A stretch of DNA of 64,000 bases from Alisma plantago-aquatica (taxonomy: Eukaryota; Streptophyta; Magnoliopsida; Alismatales; Alismataceae), in assembly GCA_963693085.1 (NCBI GenBank), contig OY856414.1, forward strand, positions 266,174,501 through 266,238,500, read 5' to 3'. A model generated the notes under the pieces. That model ran no database searches. It worked only from the letters and a program-made list of their open reading frames with translations, and was not told the origin of the DNA. How positions within the stretch are numbered: position 1 is the first letter of the stretch; each line of letters begins with the position of its first letter. Positions 1 through 11,559 of this stretch are shown one piece after another. Made by a program: the position numbers and the translations under genes.

Positions 1-2
1 TT

Positions 3-614
3 TCAAATAGACATATTAAGTAGATTTTGGAAAAGACTATCAGCCGCACGCAGAAAGACTGGTCGATGAAGCTCGACGATGCTCTTTGGGCCTGTAGAAC
101 TGCATACAAGGCACCCATTGGCACTACCCCTTACAAATTGATTTATGGGAAATCATGTCATCTACCCTTAGAGCTTGAACATAAGGCTCTTTGGGCGATT
201 AAGTTCCTAAATATGGACCTGGAGAAGGCAGGGGAAAAGAGATATCTACAGCTATAGGAGCTCGAAGAGTTGAGAATACATGCATATGAAAAGGTAAGGA
301 TTTACAGGCAGAGGACCAAGGTGTGGCATGATGCCCACCTGAAGAAAAAGGATGTGAGTGAAGGTGATAAAGTTTTGTTATTTAAATCCTATATTCGTCT
401 TTTTCCAGGTAAGCTGCAAATGAGGTGGTCTGGACCCTTCAATGTGGCAAAGATATATCCATCAGGAATGATGGAGCTATATGACAAAGATAATCCAGCC
501 AAGGTTTTTCCAATGAACGGGCACAGAGTGAAAAGGTACTATGAAGATGAAGCGTTCATGAGAAGATCAAAGATAAGTTTGCAGGATGCTGAAACAACCG
601 AAGGCACAAAGTGA
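3..614 (+). pseudogene. Athila-like integrase, C-terminal part (partial)
   Basis: This is the end of the gypsy pol polyprotein. The frame starts inside the integrase core just after the catalytic Glu region (SNRHIK, where B has SNRQIK) and runs through the [12 protein letters not shown] motif to the C-terminal domain (LQMRWSGPF, MELYDKD, VNGHRVKRYY-type end). The window edge cuts it on the left. Two TAG stops interrupt an otherwise single frame, at 18-20 and 255-257. The homologous minus-strand copy at 23346-24802 reads through both places, so these are point lesions and not splice sites. The protein would insert retrotransposon cDNA; this copy cannot. The family assignment is secure; activity is excluded by the stops. 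Confidence 0.88.
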
Positions 615-1182
615 AGGATCTAAAGTTGTCGAGTTGACGACGCTAACTACAACGCTCCTCGGGCGGCATCTTGAGTTTTTACTTTTCGTAGAATAGGACA
701 TTATTTCCTTTTCTGCAAGAAAAACAATATAAACATTATGATTGTAATAAGGCCCGAGTCAGTGCATGCGCCACATGCTCAGACTCCTCCATTTTATGGG
801 CCACCACTTGTTTTATAAGCATTGATGAGTAATACTATCTGAGGCTGGGAGGTTCACTTTAGGCCAATGATGTTTTACCCATCAATTACTTTTTCCTTCG
901 CTTTAGTTTTAGTTTTTCATCTCTTATCTTGTTTTATTCTTCTTTGAAGCTTCGTATCGGGAATAGATGCCTTGACCGATATCGGGCAAGGTCCCGGGTG
1001 CATCACGCAACACGCCCTTATCGGGCTTCGATATCGGGCATCAGACCTTAGCGGTGAGCCATATCGGACGATACACCGAGCCACACACATCCATATCGGG
1101 GGGAAAGAGTAAAGGACCCTTGATTAGATGGATGGGAATGATTTTACTTCTCGTCTCAGGAATGATTTGTCTCATCGGGCGA

Positions 1183-1233
1183 CACGTGCCCCGGTTTTAC
1201 CCATTTTACCCCCTCCTTCGATTGCTATATATA
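1183..1233 (+). promoter_or_regulatory. Candidate internal promoter of element A (G-box plus TATA)
   Basis: CACGTG at 1183-1188 is followed about 37 bp later by TATATATA at 1226-1233, the normal spacing of a plant upstream element and core promoter. The same pair in the same order occurs on the minus strand of element B (TATA 22736-22743, G-box about 22783). Conservation between two diverged copies in an otherwise fast-changing spacer supports function. It would start a transcript near 1258, upstream of ORF1. No expression data are available. Confidence 0.45.
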
Positions 1234-1375
1234 GTAATTGTGGTTTTACCGTGTCGGGTGCTGGCATTTACTTCCTCACCTACTCCTGTATCACGTACTT
1301 AACTCTCATCTTGCTCTTGTGTCAGCCTACCTCGCTTCTTCTCCCGTGTCGCATAGCTTCTCTCTGAAGATAAAG

Positions 1376-2048
1376 GTATAACACGATACACGTATCGCTT
1401 GGTTCACCCGACACGCTCCTGTGTCGCACATCTCGTATCGACCACAAGGCTTTGGTTCTTTTCATATCGCCCGACACGCGCTTGTGTTGGGTACCCGACC
1501 TTTTGACCATGTCACGTGACACACTTGTATCGCACGCCCGCCCGATACCTTATATCGGGCGATACCTGTGTCACCCAATTTTGTTCTTAATAAAATATTA
1601 TATTGTAAGCCTCACGTCTTGCTAGTGTCGGGTGACACCCTCTTTCAGAGAAACCATATCGGGCAGTATAGTTGTTCATAGTGACGCCCGGTGTTGCACG
1701 ATAGCCTTGTGGTGATATCGGTCCAAACTTCATGCCACCCGACATAGGCATATCGGGCAAGGCAATGTATCATCCAATTTTGTCGCCCGATATAGTTGTA
1801 TCGGGCAGCTCTAATATCGAGCCTGCCTTTTGACTTATCACGCAACAACTTTGAATTTTACCTATTTGAGATCATGTCAGGCTATCTCGATTTTGTTACC
1901 TATATCGACTTAACACTATCGGGTTTTGTTAGTTTTCAAAATATATCACCGATCCAATATCAGGCGACACACCCCGCTGCCCGATATCAGGCAAGGTGAA
2001 TCATTCAGTAAAATGAATGCTTACTAAACTTTTGTTTTATGATAACAG
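1376..2048 (+). other. Candidate leader intron before ORF1 (element A)
   Basis: The donor is AAAG/GTATAAC at 1375/1376. The acceptor is GATAACAG/AA at 2048/2049, preceded by a TTACTAAAC branch-point-like word and a T-rich stretch. Element B keeps both sites (donor 22597/22596, acceptor ending at 22077) although the intron lengths differ (673 and 520 bp). Splicing would place the ATG at 2051 two bases into the second exon and remove the upstream in-frame ATG (MITE-). Inferred from sequence only. Confidence 0.45.
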
Positions 2049-2050
2049 AA

Positions 2051-4431
2051 ATGGCCCGCACCAAACAAACCGTCGTCTAAGTAGACGAACAAGGCAAGAG
2101 GATCAACACCGAGGCCACAGTAGAAGCTACCACAGTCGAGCAGAAACACCTGAGTCCCGATGCTGCTGGGCCATCCATGGCTGAGAAGAGGCCAAGGACA
2201 GTAGCGGCGACAACCCCTTCAATGGTAGCAGAACCTCTGGCTCACTCCCCAGGACGGTTCGTGCCTAGGGACAAAGAGCATCAACAGAGATACATGGAGT
2301 TGGCGGTAAAAATCTATCGGCCAACCTGATTCACCCACCAGCCATCTTTCCACCAGCTCAGTATCTTCAACAGGTTGGACAACGTCTTGGGGGCTGCAGG
2401 GCTGAAGACAATATGCTTCAGCCTATCTGGATCATACACTGAGCTCACAAAAGAGTTCATGTCCTCTCTCCGGCGAGTCCAGAACAGGCCAGAGGAAGTG
2501 GAGAGATTTGGAGGAGCAGACTAGCTACAAGGCCAGTTATACAATGTTGAGCATGAGATCTCAGAAAAGATGCTCAACGAGATATTCTCCTCCTTAGAAG
2601 CTGAGATGGAGATGCTGAACAATGGCGCCAGGCTTAGCGAGGGTGATGGCTTTAACCCGGTCAGAATCTGGAAGAAACTGACTGACGAATCAAACTAAAA
2701 GCCAAGAAGCAAAGTGGCGGCCATCCACTCCTGCTTCTGGAGGATCGTCCACAACATAGTGGCTTGTATCCTCTTCAGCAAGTATGAGACGAGCAACATC
2801 TACACCGAAGAACTCCATCTCATGTGGTACATGATGGAGGGAAAGGTGGTCAATTTGGGATGTTTTTTGCTAAATAGGCTTTACCCCATAAAGGATGCCA
2901 CCAAGGAGTATTGCATGGGTGGCATCGTCAATCTGATCGCGGTGGGGTTGGGGTACCCAAAGAAGCCGCACATCCTGTCAAGAACCAAAGGCGATGATCG
3001 GATCGACATGAAGTTCTTGCAAAAAGCAAATATTATCAAGAAGGAGGGCAGACACTACTTCTATAAGTTTGTGAGAACTTCCAAGCTTCTACCCCTCCCG
3101 TTGTGCATCAACTATGATGTAGAAAAGTTGGTCTTCACTGAAGCAAAAATCAAATCATTAGATGTTGAAGCCACTTACGCTGCCACGACCAGAATATAAG
3201 AAAGGGTGGCTACAATGGGAGGGTTGATCCCTCTAGATGCCCGGCAGAAAAAATCTTCCACCGTCCCTGTCGAACCACCTACCGCTCCAGAGTAACCAGT
3301 GACAGCCATTGATAGAGTTGTCGTCGCTCCTCCCATACCAGCCACGGACACAACCACAACATCTTTCGCGGCTGAAGAAGTGATGGCGGTCGTGGTGGTC
3401 ACCGAGACGATCGGGGCCGAGACAACGATGATAGCCCCGATAGAAGCTACCATGGAAGAGATAACTGTAGCTCCCGAGACTTCTGTTGTGCCTATAGTGG
3501 CAGAGGAAATGGTGCCGCCAGACACCAACAATGGGGCATTCGCTGAGATCCTTGAGATGGGGCTCAAGGCTGAGCAGCCCACACCGACACTGATGTTGGT
3601 GTCTCCATTAGTAGCTGCAGAGGAGGTCACCAACAACAGAGGGGTGGAGCAACATCCACCCACACCGCACCCTTTTCCACCACAACAAATAGGCGAGGCA
3701 GAGACAACCGTGAAAGTGTCGACGCCTCAACCCGAAGTGACACCCTCGCAAACAATCCAAATAGAAACAACCTCGAATGAGGCAGCTCACTCATCGGGTC
3801 AAACTTCACATGCGACGAGTGTCATGAGGATGAGAGGAAGATCTGATGCAGCCCCTCCATCACTGGGATAGATGCTAGGTCTAGAATTTGACCACTTGCA
3901 GGAGGTAACAGGCTTCCACTCAGCTACTTTTTTTCTCTTACCTGCAAGTTTTCTATTTTCCAGCAGAGGCTAAACAACCAGGAACGACAACTACTTACTC
4001 TAGTTGGCCTTCCCAACCAACTAGAGGCACTCAATGAGATACTATAGTAGACCCTCCAACGCCTTGACATGATCGAGGAGAGGCTGAACAGGAGGGATGA
4101 CCATCCGTGTTCAAGGCAGCCAAGGAGGTGTCCATCACCTCCTAGCTCAGGCTCCCAACCCTCGTCATCAGCATCCTCACCCAGGACGTCATCCACTTCC
4201 TCCTCCAGAGGGCCATCGACAACGCCCAAGGAAGGGACGACGCACAAGTCAGCCAATGGAGCTCCAGCAGGACAAGCGAGCTCCCGCGGCATGGAAGAAG
4301 ATTCTCCCTCAGTTCCCCTGGACAAAGCTAAAGACAACGACAAATCAATTAGTGTTGGGGAGGACTCTTCTGACGAATCAGAGGGAGAGGGGGGGACATC
4401 TACGCCGCCAATGAAAGACACCCCCCCATAG
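2051..4431 (+). pseudogene. ORF1 of element A: putative plant transposon protein with H3-like start
   Basis: The reading frame begins M-A-R-T-K-Q-T at 2051. It matches ORF1 of element B throughout: a globular region (VNLGCFLLNRL, KEYCMGGIVNLIAVGLGYP, KKEGRHYFYKF), then a long Thr/Ala/Val/Pro-rich linker, a coiled-coil remnant and a Ser/acidic tail. It resembles the family annotated in plant genomes as 'putative plant transposon protein', found after pol in Athila-like elements and sometimes called env-like; the true function is unknown. Stops at about 2078, 2327, 2522, 2696, 3197, 3293 and 3869, and a frameshift near 3930, make it a pseudogene. Most stops are Gln or Trp codons changed by C-to-T or G-to-A. 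The last part (4069-4431) is in another frame. Confidence 0.7.
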
Positions 4432-4442
4432 GAAGAAGCTCG

Positions 4443-6149
4443 ACGGCAGACGCGTTTTCTGCACCGTCAGAGATACCTTCCTTTGAGATGGTTGACTTCG
4501 ACAGAAGGGCCATCGGATACCTGGCGATCAGGGACCAGAAACTGCTGAGCAAGGTCCTGAGGTCACAGGATGATGAAGAAGACGTCGTCTGGAGTGACGG
4601 CTACTTCTCCGTATGATGGGGAGCACTGAGAAGCATGTTCTGCTCGCCAGCCGTCATCGGAAAAAGGTTGTTCAGGGTCCTGGAGGGTGCAATAATCGAG
4701 AATATCAGTACCAGGATAGGTCGGCAGACAATATACAATGCCACCCCGACCGTGGCAAGAAGGTTGATAATGGGAGCATCCGACTCCGTCGTGGTGGCCA
4801 ACATGCTGCGGCAGATTGAAGAACACAACACGAACCTCGTGTTGGCCTCATACAAGCACCACAATAACTGGTTCCTGTGTGTGGCAGACCTCCGGAACCA
4901 TGACGTCAAGCTCTTTAGCTGCTGCAATGAGGAGGTCCCACGCTCGGGACATATCTTCACTTGCCCAGAGGACAAACGTCTCAGGCTTCTCCTGCTACGT
5001 CTTCTATGAGTTATCAAGCAAGGAGTCCAACCTCATAGCGGCATTTGGAACTTCTTCTCTATCGAAGACTTCCCCATCCAAGCAGAGTCAAGAAGTGGGA
5101 ATAGAATGCTTGTCGTCTTGCATGCCATGGAGTTGCTCAACATCTTTAGAAACATACATCATCTCTAGGGCCAAGACTTCCATCTCAGGAGCACTTATTC
5201 TTTGCTGCTGATCAAAGACAGACGCTATTTCCAAGACATAGGGGTACCAGAAAAGTTGTTGGGTAGTGACCAAGAAGATGAATTCTTGCAACCCGGCAGC
5301 ACTCCAAAAAAAGAAGCCGAGATGGACGCATACGTTTATGGGGCAGGAAAGCGGTTAGAAATCCTACGGGAAGTATATGGAATTGAAGACCCCGCTTCGC
5401 CAGAAATCTTAGAGGAGATGATCAGCAACTTTGACCGTTTATCGTGTTCTACACTCATGCAGGAGCAGGTCAATGAGGTTCTTCTAAAGTTAGCTGACTC
5501 TACCCCCGCAGACGTCATCTATGAGGCAGGCAGTGTCATAGTCCCAGTTGATGACTTAAGGGACATGGTAAAAGGAGGATGTTTGGCGATATCAGTGGCG
5601 GCCACCTACATCCAGATACTACAAAGAAAGTTTGAACACGCATACATAGCCCATCCAATGTTGTTCAACGACATCTGCCTTGTCGATGAGTCAGGAGCGA
5701 AACAATATTTTCTGGCAGAGTTACAGAGCAGGATTCCACACATCATCTACCTGCCTATCCTGCACTACAACCACTAGACGCTCCTAATGATGTACACTCA
5801 CCAACGAGCAGGAATCTTCAACAACAGCTCAGACAGCAACAAAGATCATCCAGTACAGTGTACATCGACAGCGTTGACATCCCTCGAGCACTTAGTATGA
5901 AAATACTATGATGAGGTGGCGATGCTGATCCAACCATTCCTAGAGACAACAGCGAGCAAATGGAACGAGCTTCAGTTCTGCCACCGTAGCCCACAACAAA
6001 TTCCACTATCCAACAACTGCGGCATCTTCATGTTGGAATTGATATCTAACCAGGAGACGCATGACCAACTCCACCACATAGACTACCACATCAAATGCAG
6101 AGAATATGTGTGGGAGCTTCTATCTGACAAAGGCACGCTCACCTGCTAA
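4443..6149 (+). pseudogene. ORF2 of element A: Ulp1/C48-like protease-domain protein
   Basis: This is a single frame of 569 codons, broken only by stops at 4614, 5007, 5166, 5775 and about 5898. The ATG used in element B is ACG here (4443-4445). The N-terminal half (around KRLFRVLEGAIIENIST) is not recognised. The C-terminal 240 residues have the layout of a Ulp1-type cysteine peptidase: LPILHYNH with His, a FNNSSD stretch at the Asp position (Asn here), a Q-rich HRSPQQIP stretch, and NNCGIFMLE with the Cys. Trp after the catalytic His is mutated to TAG at 5775. Such enzymes cut SUMO or SUMO-like modifiers. Identification rests on motif order and spacing; the substrate is unknown. Confidence 0.6.
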
Positions 6150-7132
6150 CCCTCACTGAGTTAACATTACCCTACCTTATCTATTTCACAACTCTGGGAC
6201 AGAGTGTGGAGTAAGTTTGGTGGGGGGTACTATGTATCAGTGAGGGAGGTACTAAAAGCCCTCCGAACTTCACCTTTTTTTTCCATAACATAACCTGTGT
6301 ACATATACATATACATGCTTGATACAAAAATTCCGCATATACAAATTTTGCCTCTATACAATTGTACAAAGACACTCTATCGTAAAAACCTAATACGACT
6401 TCTTTCTAGCTTGTTTTCTCTGTGTCTAAGGTGGTGCAGGTTTCTGTTATGCTCTTTCTGAAAATACAGTCTCAAAACGACAAAAGTCTATGACTTTCCA
6501 CGCCAAAAATTCAAAAAATATTCTCGCAACAACTAAGAGATGTGTATATGAAAGGAAAAAGCTGCCCAAACAGAAAAAATTTCTCTTGTTCTCCCTTACC
6601 CAACAAAATCCCAAAAAGAGAGAAAAGCCTTATGAGAGTGAATAAAATCATGAGAGTTGTGCCAAAAAAAAATATAGACACTTGTCTTTCCAAAAGTACC
6701 CATCTTTAGGCATGGTGGATCTGGGGCAGCGATACGTAGAATGTGAAATCACTGCTCTAAAGCCAACTGGCTTGGACTGCAGGGACCACTTGTCCGTTAA
6801 CGGATCCATACCTGGATGGACTGATGGGAAACAAAAAACCCAAAAAGCTTTAAACCTACCCAAAAACACAACTTTCTGTTCCTAAAAGCTGTTTGGTGTG
6901 AAAGCTAACTTCAAAATCATGCACCCAAGTCTCGCCGAAGCTGAAGAGAAAATTTTGCTTAAATAAGGCAGGAAAAATGAAGTCCGTTGTTTGTGGTCGG
7001 GCAATATTCTCTTTAAGACATCTCAATTCTCGCTCAAGACCCTTGTCTGAAAACTATCGGGTTGAGAAGAAGTATCACAAAACAATTTTTAAAATTGATC
7101 GAGGACAATCAAAATGCTAAATTTGGGGGAGT
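6150..7132 (+). other. 3' noncoding region of element A with polypurine tract
   Basis: Noncoding sequence shared with element B (16968-17960, inverted). It ends in the polypurine tract TTTGGGGGAG (7122-7131) directly against the LTR start, the usual plus-strand primer site for reverse transcription. The short ORFs on both strands here are not conserved in frame and are not called. Confidence 0.75.
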
Positions 7133-9016
7133 TGATAACACCCATTTTGTTGTATTTATGGCCCATATTTCATTGTCAAAACTGCCCTTTTAAACTATTT
7201 TCCTCTCCATTTTGTCATGTTTTTGAATAAATGAGTCACACTATGTTCTTAACTCATTTTTATCATCTTTTACAGAGTTTTTCCTCGCTTTTCCACTCAA
7301 AATTAGCAAAATGGCCCATCCCAGCCCACTTACAAAGAATCATCCTTTTACTAGTCGCACGACACATCCACCACTCATAGAGGATGCTGGCCGATAGGGG
7401 GACAACCCAATACGAGCGTGTCACGCGGTACGATCACTGACGGATGACACGCCATTTACCCGACAGAGAGCTCTGACCGCCATGACTAATCAACCCGTTA
7501 GGGCATGTCGCGCGATACGAGCCGCTCATCGGAAGCAACCACCCATGGCGCCCGATACCTTTGTAACCCGACACGCGATAGCCAAGCTATGTCGGACAAC
7601 ACGCACGCGTCAATCATCCCTGAAGCCATGCATGTGGAGCCGATAAAGAGTATGTGGCGCTCGGAGATCCGCAACCCCTTCCAACCGCTGCCTATAAATA
7701 GCAGCTACAGGACCTCGATGGGACATGTCGGGATCTCGTGAAGGCTAACTTTGGAAAGCATCTGGAGTTAGTGTGTCACGTCCCAGAGGTGTGCCGGGCG
7801 ATACTAGGTGAGAACTTCCCCAACCCGAGAGGGGCAAGAGTGGTTCACTTAGAATCCATCCCGGTAGCCGCAGTAGCCTGATATCGACCAAAGAGGACAC
7901 TCAATGTGTCGGGTTCCTAGATGGACCCCTGCCTGAGACGGCTCACCTCTACACCCGATACAAGGAACCTGATACCCTAAGTCGTCTCTTACCCGACACA
8001 ATATCAATCTCGATACCAACACCCGTCACGGTGTGTCGCTCGAGAGGGTGGTATCCTGACCACGACCGTATCGGGGAGGGTGCCTTGACCGATATGCCCG
8101 CCTGTCATAGCATACCGCCCGACAGGGCTAGTCACCCGACACGAGCATGTCGGCTAGAGATCCTACCCGATATCGGGCTAGAGGCACCTTAGGGGTCTAC
8201 CACTGTATGTTTCCCTCCTAAATCAAGGAGACGACACCTATCTTCCCTTTTTCAATCATTTACTTTCTTTATTTACACAATGTCACTAAACCTTTTATAC
8301 AATGCTCATGCTAATGGAATTAGAGGAGTTTTAATACTTGTTGCTCTAAGTTTGGTCCCTTTTGTTGGATGATTACTTTCTAGCATCCAAACTCTAGCTT
8401 GTATGCTTGGATCATGTTTTGACTAGTTATCAAATTGTGTTTCCCATTACAGTTCCCTCGAGAGAGGTGTTGTAACTCTAGAGTTTGGTCCAATCAGGGA
8501 GTACGAGAGTACCCACGGTTAGAGTTGTTTCGGTTATCTTTCCACTCCAACCCAAGTCCACCACCTTTGAGAGAAGGTGTTGGTGCTTAGTCGGAGGTAC
8601 TCTTTTCGAGAGAAGAGGTACTGGATGTTTTCCTCTGCCGCTTGTTATGCCTAAGCTTTCCTCCTTCGTTCCTTACCGAGGCAATAATGTTATCTCCTCT
8701 AATTCTATTGCACAAACCCCCTAAAAATTGATAAATGCTAAAACATTAATCTTCCTTGTAACTCCATTTGGAGATAGTTTTCTTTGGTTTTACCGATCTT
8801 TACTTATTGTTCCCTCGGGAACATTTTCTTACCCTTCTTTTACCGAAGTGTAGAGTGTTGATTCCGCACTCTTAGAACGACCACCCTTGTCCCTGTGGTT
8901 CGACCACGATCACTACTTCGGACCCCGTCATCGTTGCGGGGGCCTAAGAGTCGGGTTATTTAAAAGTCTGACTACTTCAAATCTGCTCCTTTTGGACACA
9001 CGATTTAGGCCGGTCA
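7133..9016 (+). repeat. 3' LTR of element A
   Basis: It starts TGATAACACC right after the polypurine tract and ends GGCCGGTCA at 9016, so it has TG and CA ends and is about 1.88 kb. It matches the element B LTRs at 15139-16967 and 40143-41346 (inverted). The middle (about 7370-8170) carries many TRTCGGGC motifs. Near the end is a stretch typical of Athila LTRs (CCCTGTGGTTCGACC, about 8897). A TATA box lies at 7693-7700. Confidence 0.85.
7693..7700 (+). promoter_or_regulatory. LTR TATA box (element A)
   Basis: TATAAATA in a context conserved in the element B 3' LTR (16410-16417, minus strand): CCGCTGCC-TATAAATA-GCAGCTACAGG. This is the likely core promoter of the LTR. Confidence 0.6.
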
Positions 9017-10150
9017 CCAGTGTGTCAGCAGGTTAAAGATGAACATCAGAAGCCCGTAGGAACAATGCAACCTTTACCTATACCATAGTGGAAATGGGAT
9101 CACGTGACCATGGACTTTGTGGTTGGTTTGCCAAGAACAACCAAAAGTCATGATTCCATGTGGGTAATAGTTGATAGGTTGACTAAGTCAGCACATTTTC
9201 TTCCTATCAAAACAACCTATACTGCTGAGAAACTTGTACAGATCTATATAGATGAGGTAGTGTGTTTGCACGGAGTTCTAGCCACAATTGTTTCTGATAG
9301 AGGTTCCCAGTGCACGAGTTGTTTTTGGGAATGGCTACATAAAGCTTTGGGTACATAGTTAAGGTTTAGTACCACTTTTCACCCACAGACAGATGGACAA
9401 TCTGAGAGGACTATACAAACTTTGGAGGATTTGCTTAGGGCATGTGTCCTTCAGTTTGTAGGAAGTTGGGATATACACTTGAGCTTAATAGAATTCACTT
9501 ACAACAATAGTTATCAACACAGTATTGATATGGCACCATATTTAGCATTATATGGTAGACATTGTAGATCTCCATTATGCTAGTATGAAACAGGAGAATA
9601 CCAACTTTTGGGTCCTAAATTAGTACAATAGACAACTGAGAAGATTAAAGTAATACAACAATAGTTAACGGTTGCACAAGATAGACAGAAATCATATGCT
9701 GATAAACGGCAAAGACCTTTAGAATTCCAATTTGGAGACAGAGTATATCTCAAAGTATCACCATGGAAATGTGTTCTTAGATTTGGGAAAAAGGGTAAGT
9801 TAGCTCCTAGATTTATGGGACCTTATCCAATCATTAAACATATTGGAAAGGTAGCCTATTAGTTGGAGTTGCCACCTGAACTACACAGATTGCATCCAGT
9901 ATTCCATATATCCATGCCAAGGAAGTGTCACCCTGATACGGAGTTAGTATTGCAACATGTGGAGGTAGAGTTAAATGAAGATATATCCTATGTAGAGGGA
10001 CCAGTGTTGATTCTTGACAGAAGAATCAAAAAGTTGAAAAAGAAAGACATAGTTCTTGTGAAATTTCTTTGGCATCATTGTGGCATTGAAGAAGCTACGT
10101 GGGAGCTAGAGGAAGAGATGAGGAGGAAGTACCCTTCTCTTTTCTCTTGA
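9017..10150 (+). pseudogene. Chromovirus integrase with C-terminal chromodomain (partial)
   Basis: The frame resumes directly after the element A target copy, at the integrase zinc-finger end (C-Q-Q-V-K at 9023). It continues through TMDFVVGLPR (first catalytic Asp), VSDRGSQ (second Asp) and GQSERT (catalytic Glu), then the C-terminal domain, then a chromodomain (YVEGPVLILDRR, VKFLWHHCGIEEATWE, RRKYPSLFS) ending in TGA at 10148. The chromodomain marks the Tekay/Del-like chromovirus branch and would bind modified histones to guide insertion. In-frame stops at about 9086, 9356, 9581, 9629, 9662 and 9860, mostly Trp or Gln to TAG, make it dead. The upstream part of this element lies outside the window, beyond element A. 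Confidence 0.88.
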
Positions 10151-11559
10151 TGATTTTGGGGACGAAATCCCTGTTAGGGGTGGATAATTGTAACATCTCT
10201 GACCTGGGTTATACCTTAACCCTAGAATTTTTGCTTAAGTAAGTCATTTAGATTCTTGTCTTTATCTTTTGAAAAGTAATTAAGACTAAAGGAGAGCTTA
10301 TGTTTCAATTTTGGTCCTATTTGAATAATGTTGAAACAATATTTTACCTATTTTGGACTAAAGTGCAATTTACCCAATTTAAGGGGTTACCTTGCAAGTG
10401 TTACATGATAAATGTTCAACAAGTGTTATAGCATCATAAGAATGAGAATGATTCTGAGGTATGGCTTGTGGAAGCCTAAGTTCTAAAAATGAGCTTGTTT
10501 GAGTAATGCTTGTGTGTTGAATGCTAGTTTTGGTGTAATTTGCAAATTTCCCAAAATCTAGGGTTGAATATGTAAAATACCACTTGAAGAGTGTCCCTAT
10601 TGTTGCTTGGTATCATTTAGAGAAAATAAAAAGAATGGGGCATCTTGTTTGAACTACTTTTGAGAAGAGATAATCTTGATAATAAAATAATCAAGATTTA
10701 AGTATAATTGAAACCCTAATTTATTTTGTAGCAAAAATAAATATATTAATTGAAGTTCCATCAACTAAAAAGGATGTGGTCAAAATCCTATATTGGGAGG
10801 ACGTCCAAATTCCTTGAGTGGCACCGAAATATCCTAACCAGGTGAAGAAATCCACTCACATTTGTTAATTAAAAAGTAATGTCCACTAAAAATGGATAAT
10901 AGTATTATAATGAGTAAGGTTCTTAAGTGGTTGCTTTTAATTCAAGGATAATTGAGAGGATATTGAGGAAAAAAAGAAGATGGCTTCGAAGGAAAGGAAA
11001 GGAGGGGGCATGTGGCAAGAAAGTGGATGAATTTTCTCCTACTTTCTCTCTCCTAGAAAATCAATTATATGTACTCGATTTTCTCCTTACTTGGAAGGAT
11101 ATTTTTGCAAACCACTTTTTTTCCCTTGCTTTGGATGACGACCAAGGAGCTTAGAGCAGGAGGAAAACGTTCCCCAAGATGAAGGTAAGCCCCATGATCA
11201 TTTTCAACCTTGGATTGAAGGTTGAAATTGGATTTCAACATTCATTTTCTTCTCTCTTCCATCCAATGCTCAACCTTGGCTATCTTTTGCATTCAAAGAG
11301 TTGGAAATGAACATTGGATAGTTGAAGGAGCTTCTTTCACCATTAGAGATGAGAAGCTTGAAGCTTTGAAGCTACTTTGAAGGCGGGTTATATAACTTGA
11401 ACCCATCAATGTTATTATTGATTTCAATTTCTCATCATATGTTGATCTTTTATTTTTCTTCTTGAATAATTGATGAATTCATCATGTATATGACAATAGA
11501 ATTTGGAGGTCTGAAGCTTGATGATGATGACATCATCTTAGCACACATTTCTAAAAACA

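Larger units (their letters stand above)
615..2050 (+). other. Pol-to-ORF1 spacer of element A with TRTCGGGC motif array
   Basis: There is no convincing protein here. From about 950 to 2000 the octamer-like motif TATCGGGC or TGTCGGGC, its complement and close variants recur more than 20 times in both orientations, mixed with CGACAC and CGATAC words. Within it lie a G-box, a TATA box, a donor site (after 1375) and an acceptor (2048), listed separately. Element B has the same spacer at about 22080-23345. The short ORFs inside are not conserved between copies and are left out. Confidence 0.7.
1..9016 (+). mobile_element. Element A: Athila-like Ty3/gypsy retrotransposon, 3' two thirds
   Basis: The order is integrase C-terminus (3-614), motif-rich spacer (615-2050), ORF1 (2051-4431), ORF2 (4443-6149), noncoding tail with polypurine tract (to 7132) and 3' LTR (7133-9016). 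The 5' LTR, gag and most of pol lie outside the window. Identity as Athila-like rests on the close relative in this window (element B), whose reverse transcriptase has the FMDDFSVYG motif and which has the same downstream ORFs. The right flank CCAGT (9017-9021) is the expected 5-bp target copy, followed at once by an interrupted chromovirus integrase frame. The many in-frame stops show it is dead. Confidence 0.85.

Noticed and set aside
2051..2071. Possible histone H3 gene start (M-A-R-T-K-Q-T)
   Set aside because: The match ends after seven residues and the downstream protein is a retroelement ORF; kept as a mimicry finding, not a histone gene.
3175..3663. 162-codon Val/Ser/Thr-rich open frame on the minus strand
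   Set aside because: Shadow of the ORF1 linker of element A; low complexity only.
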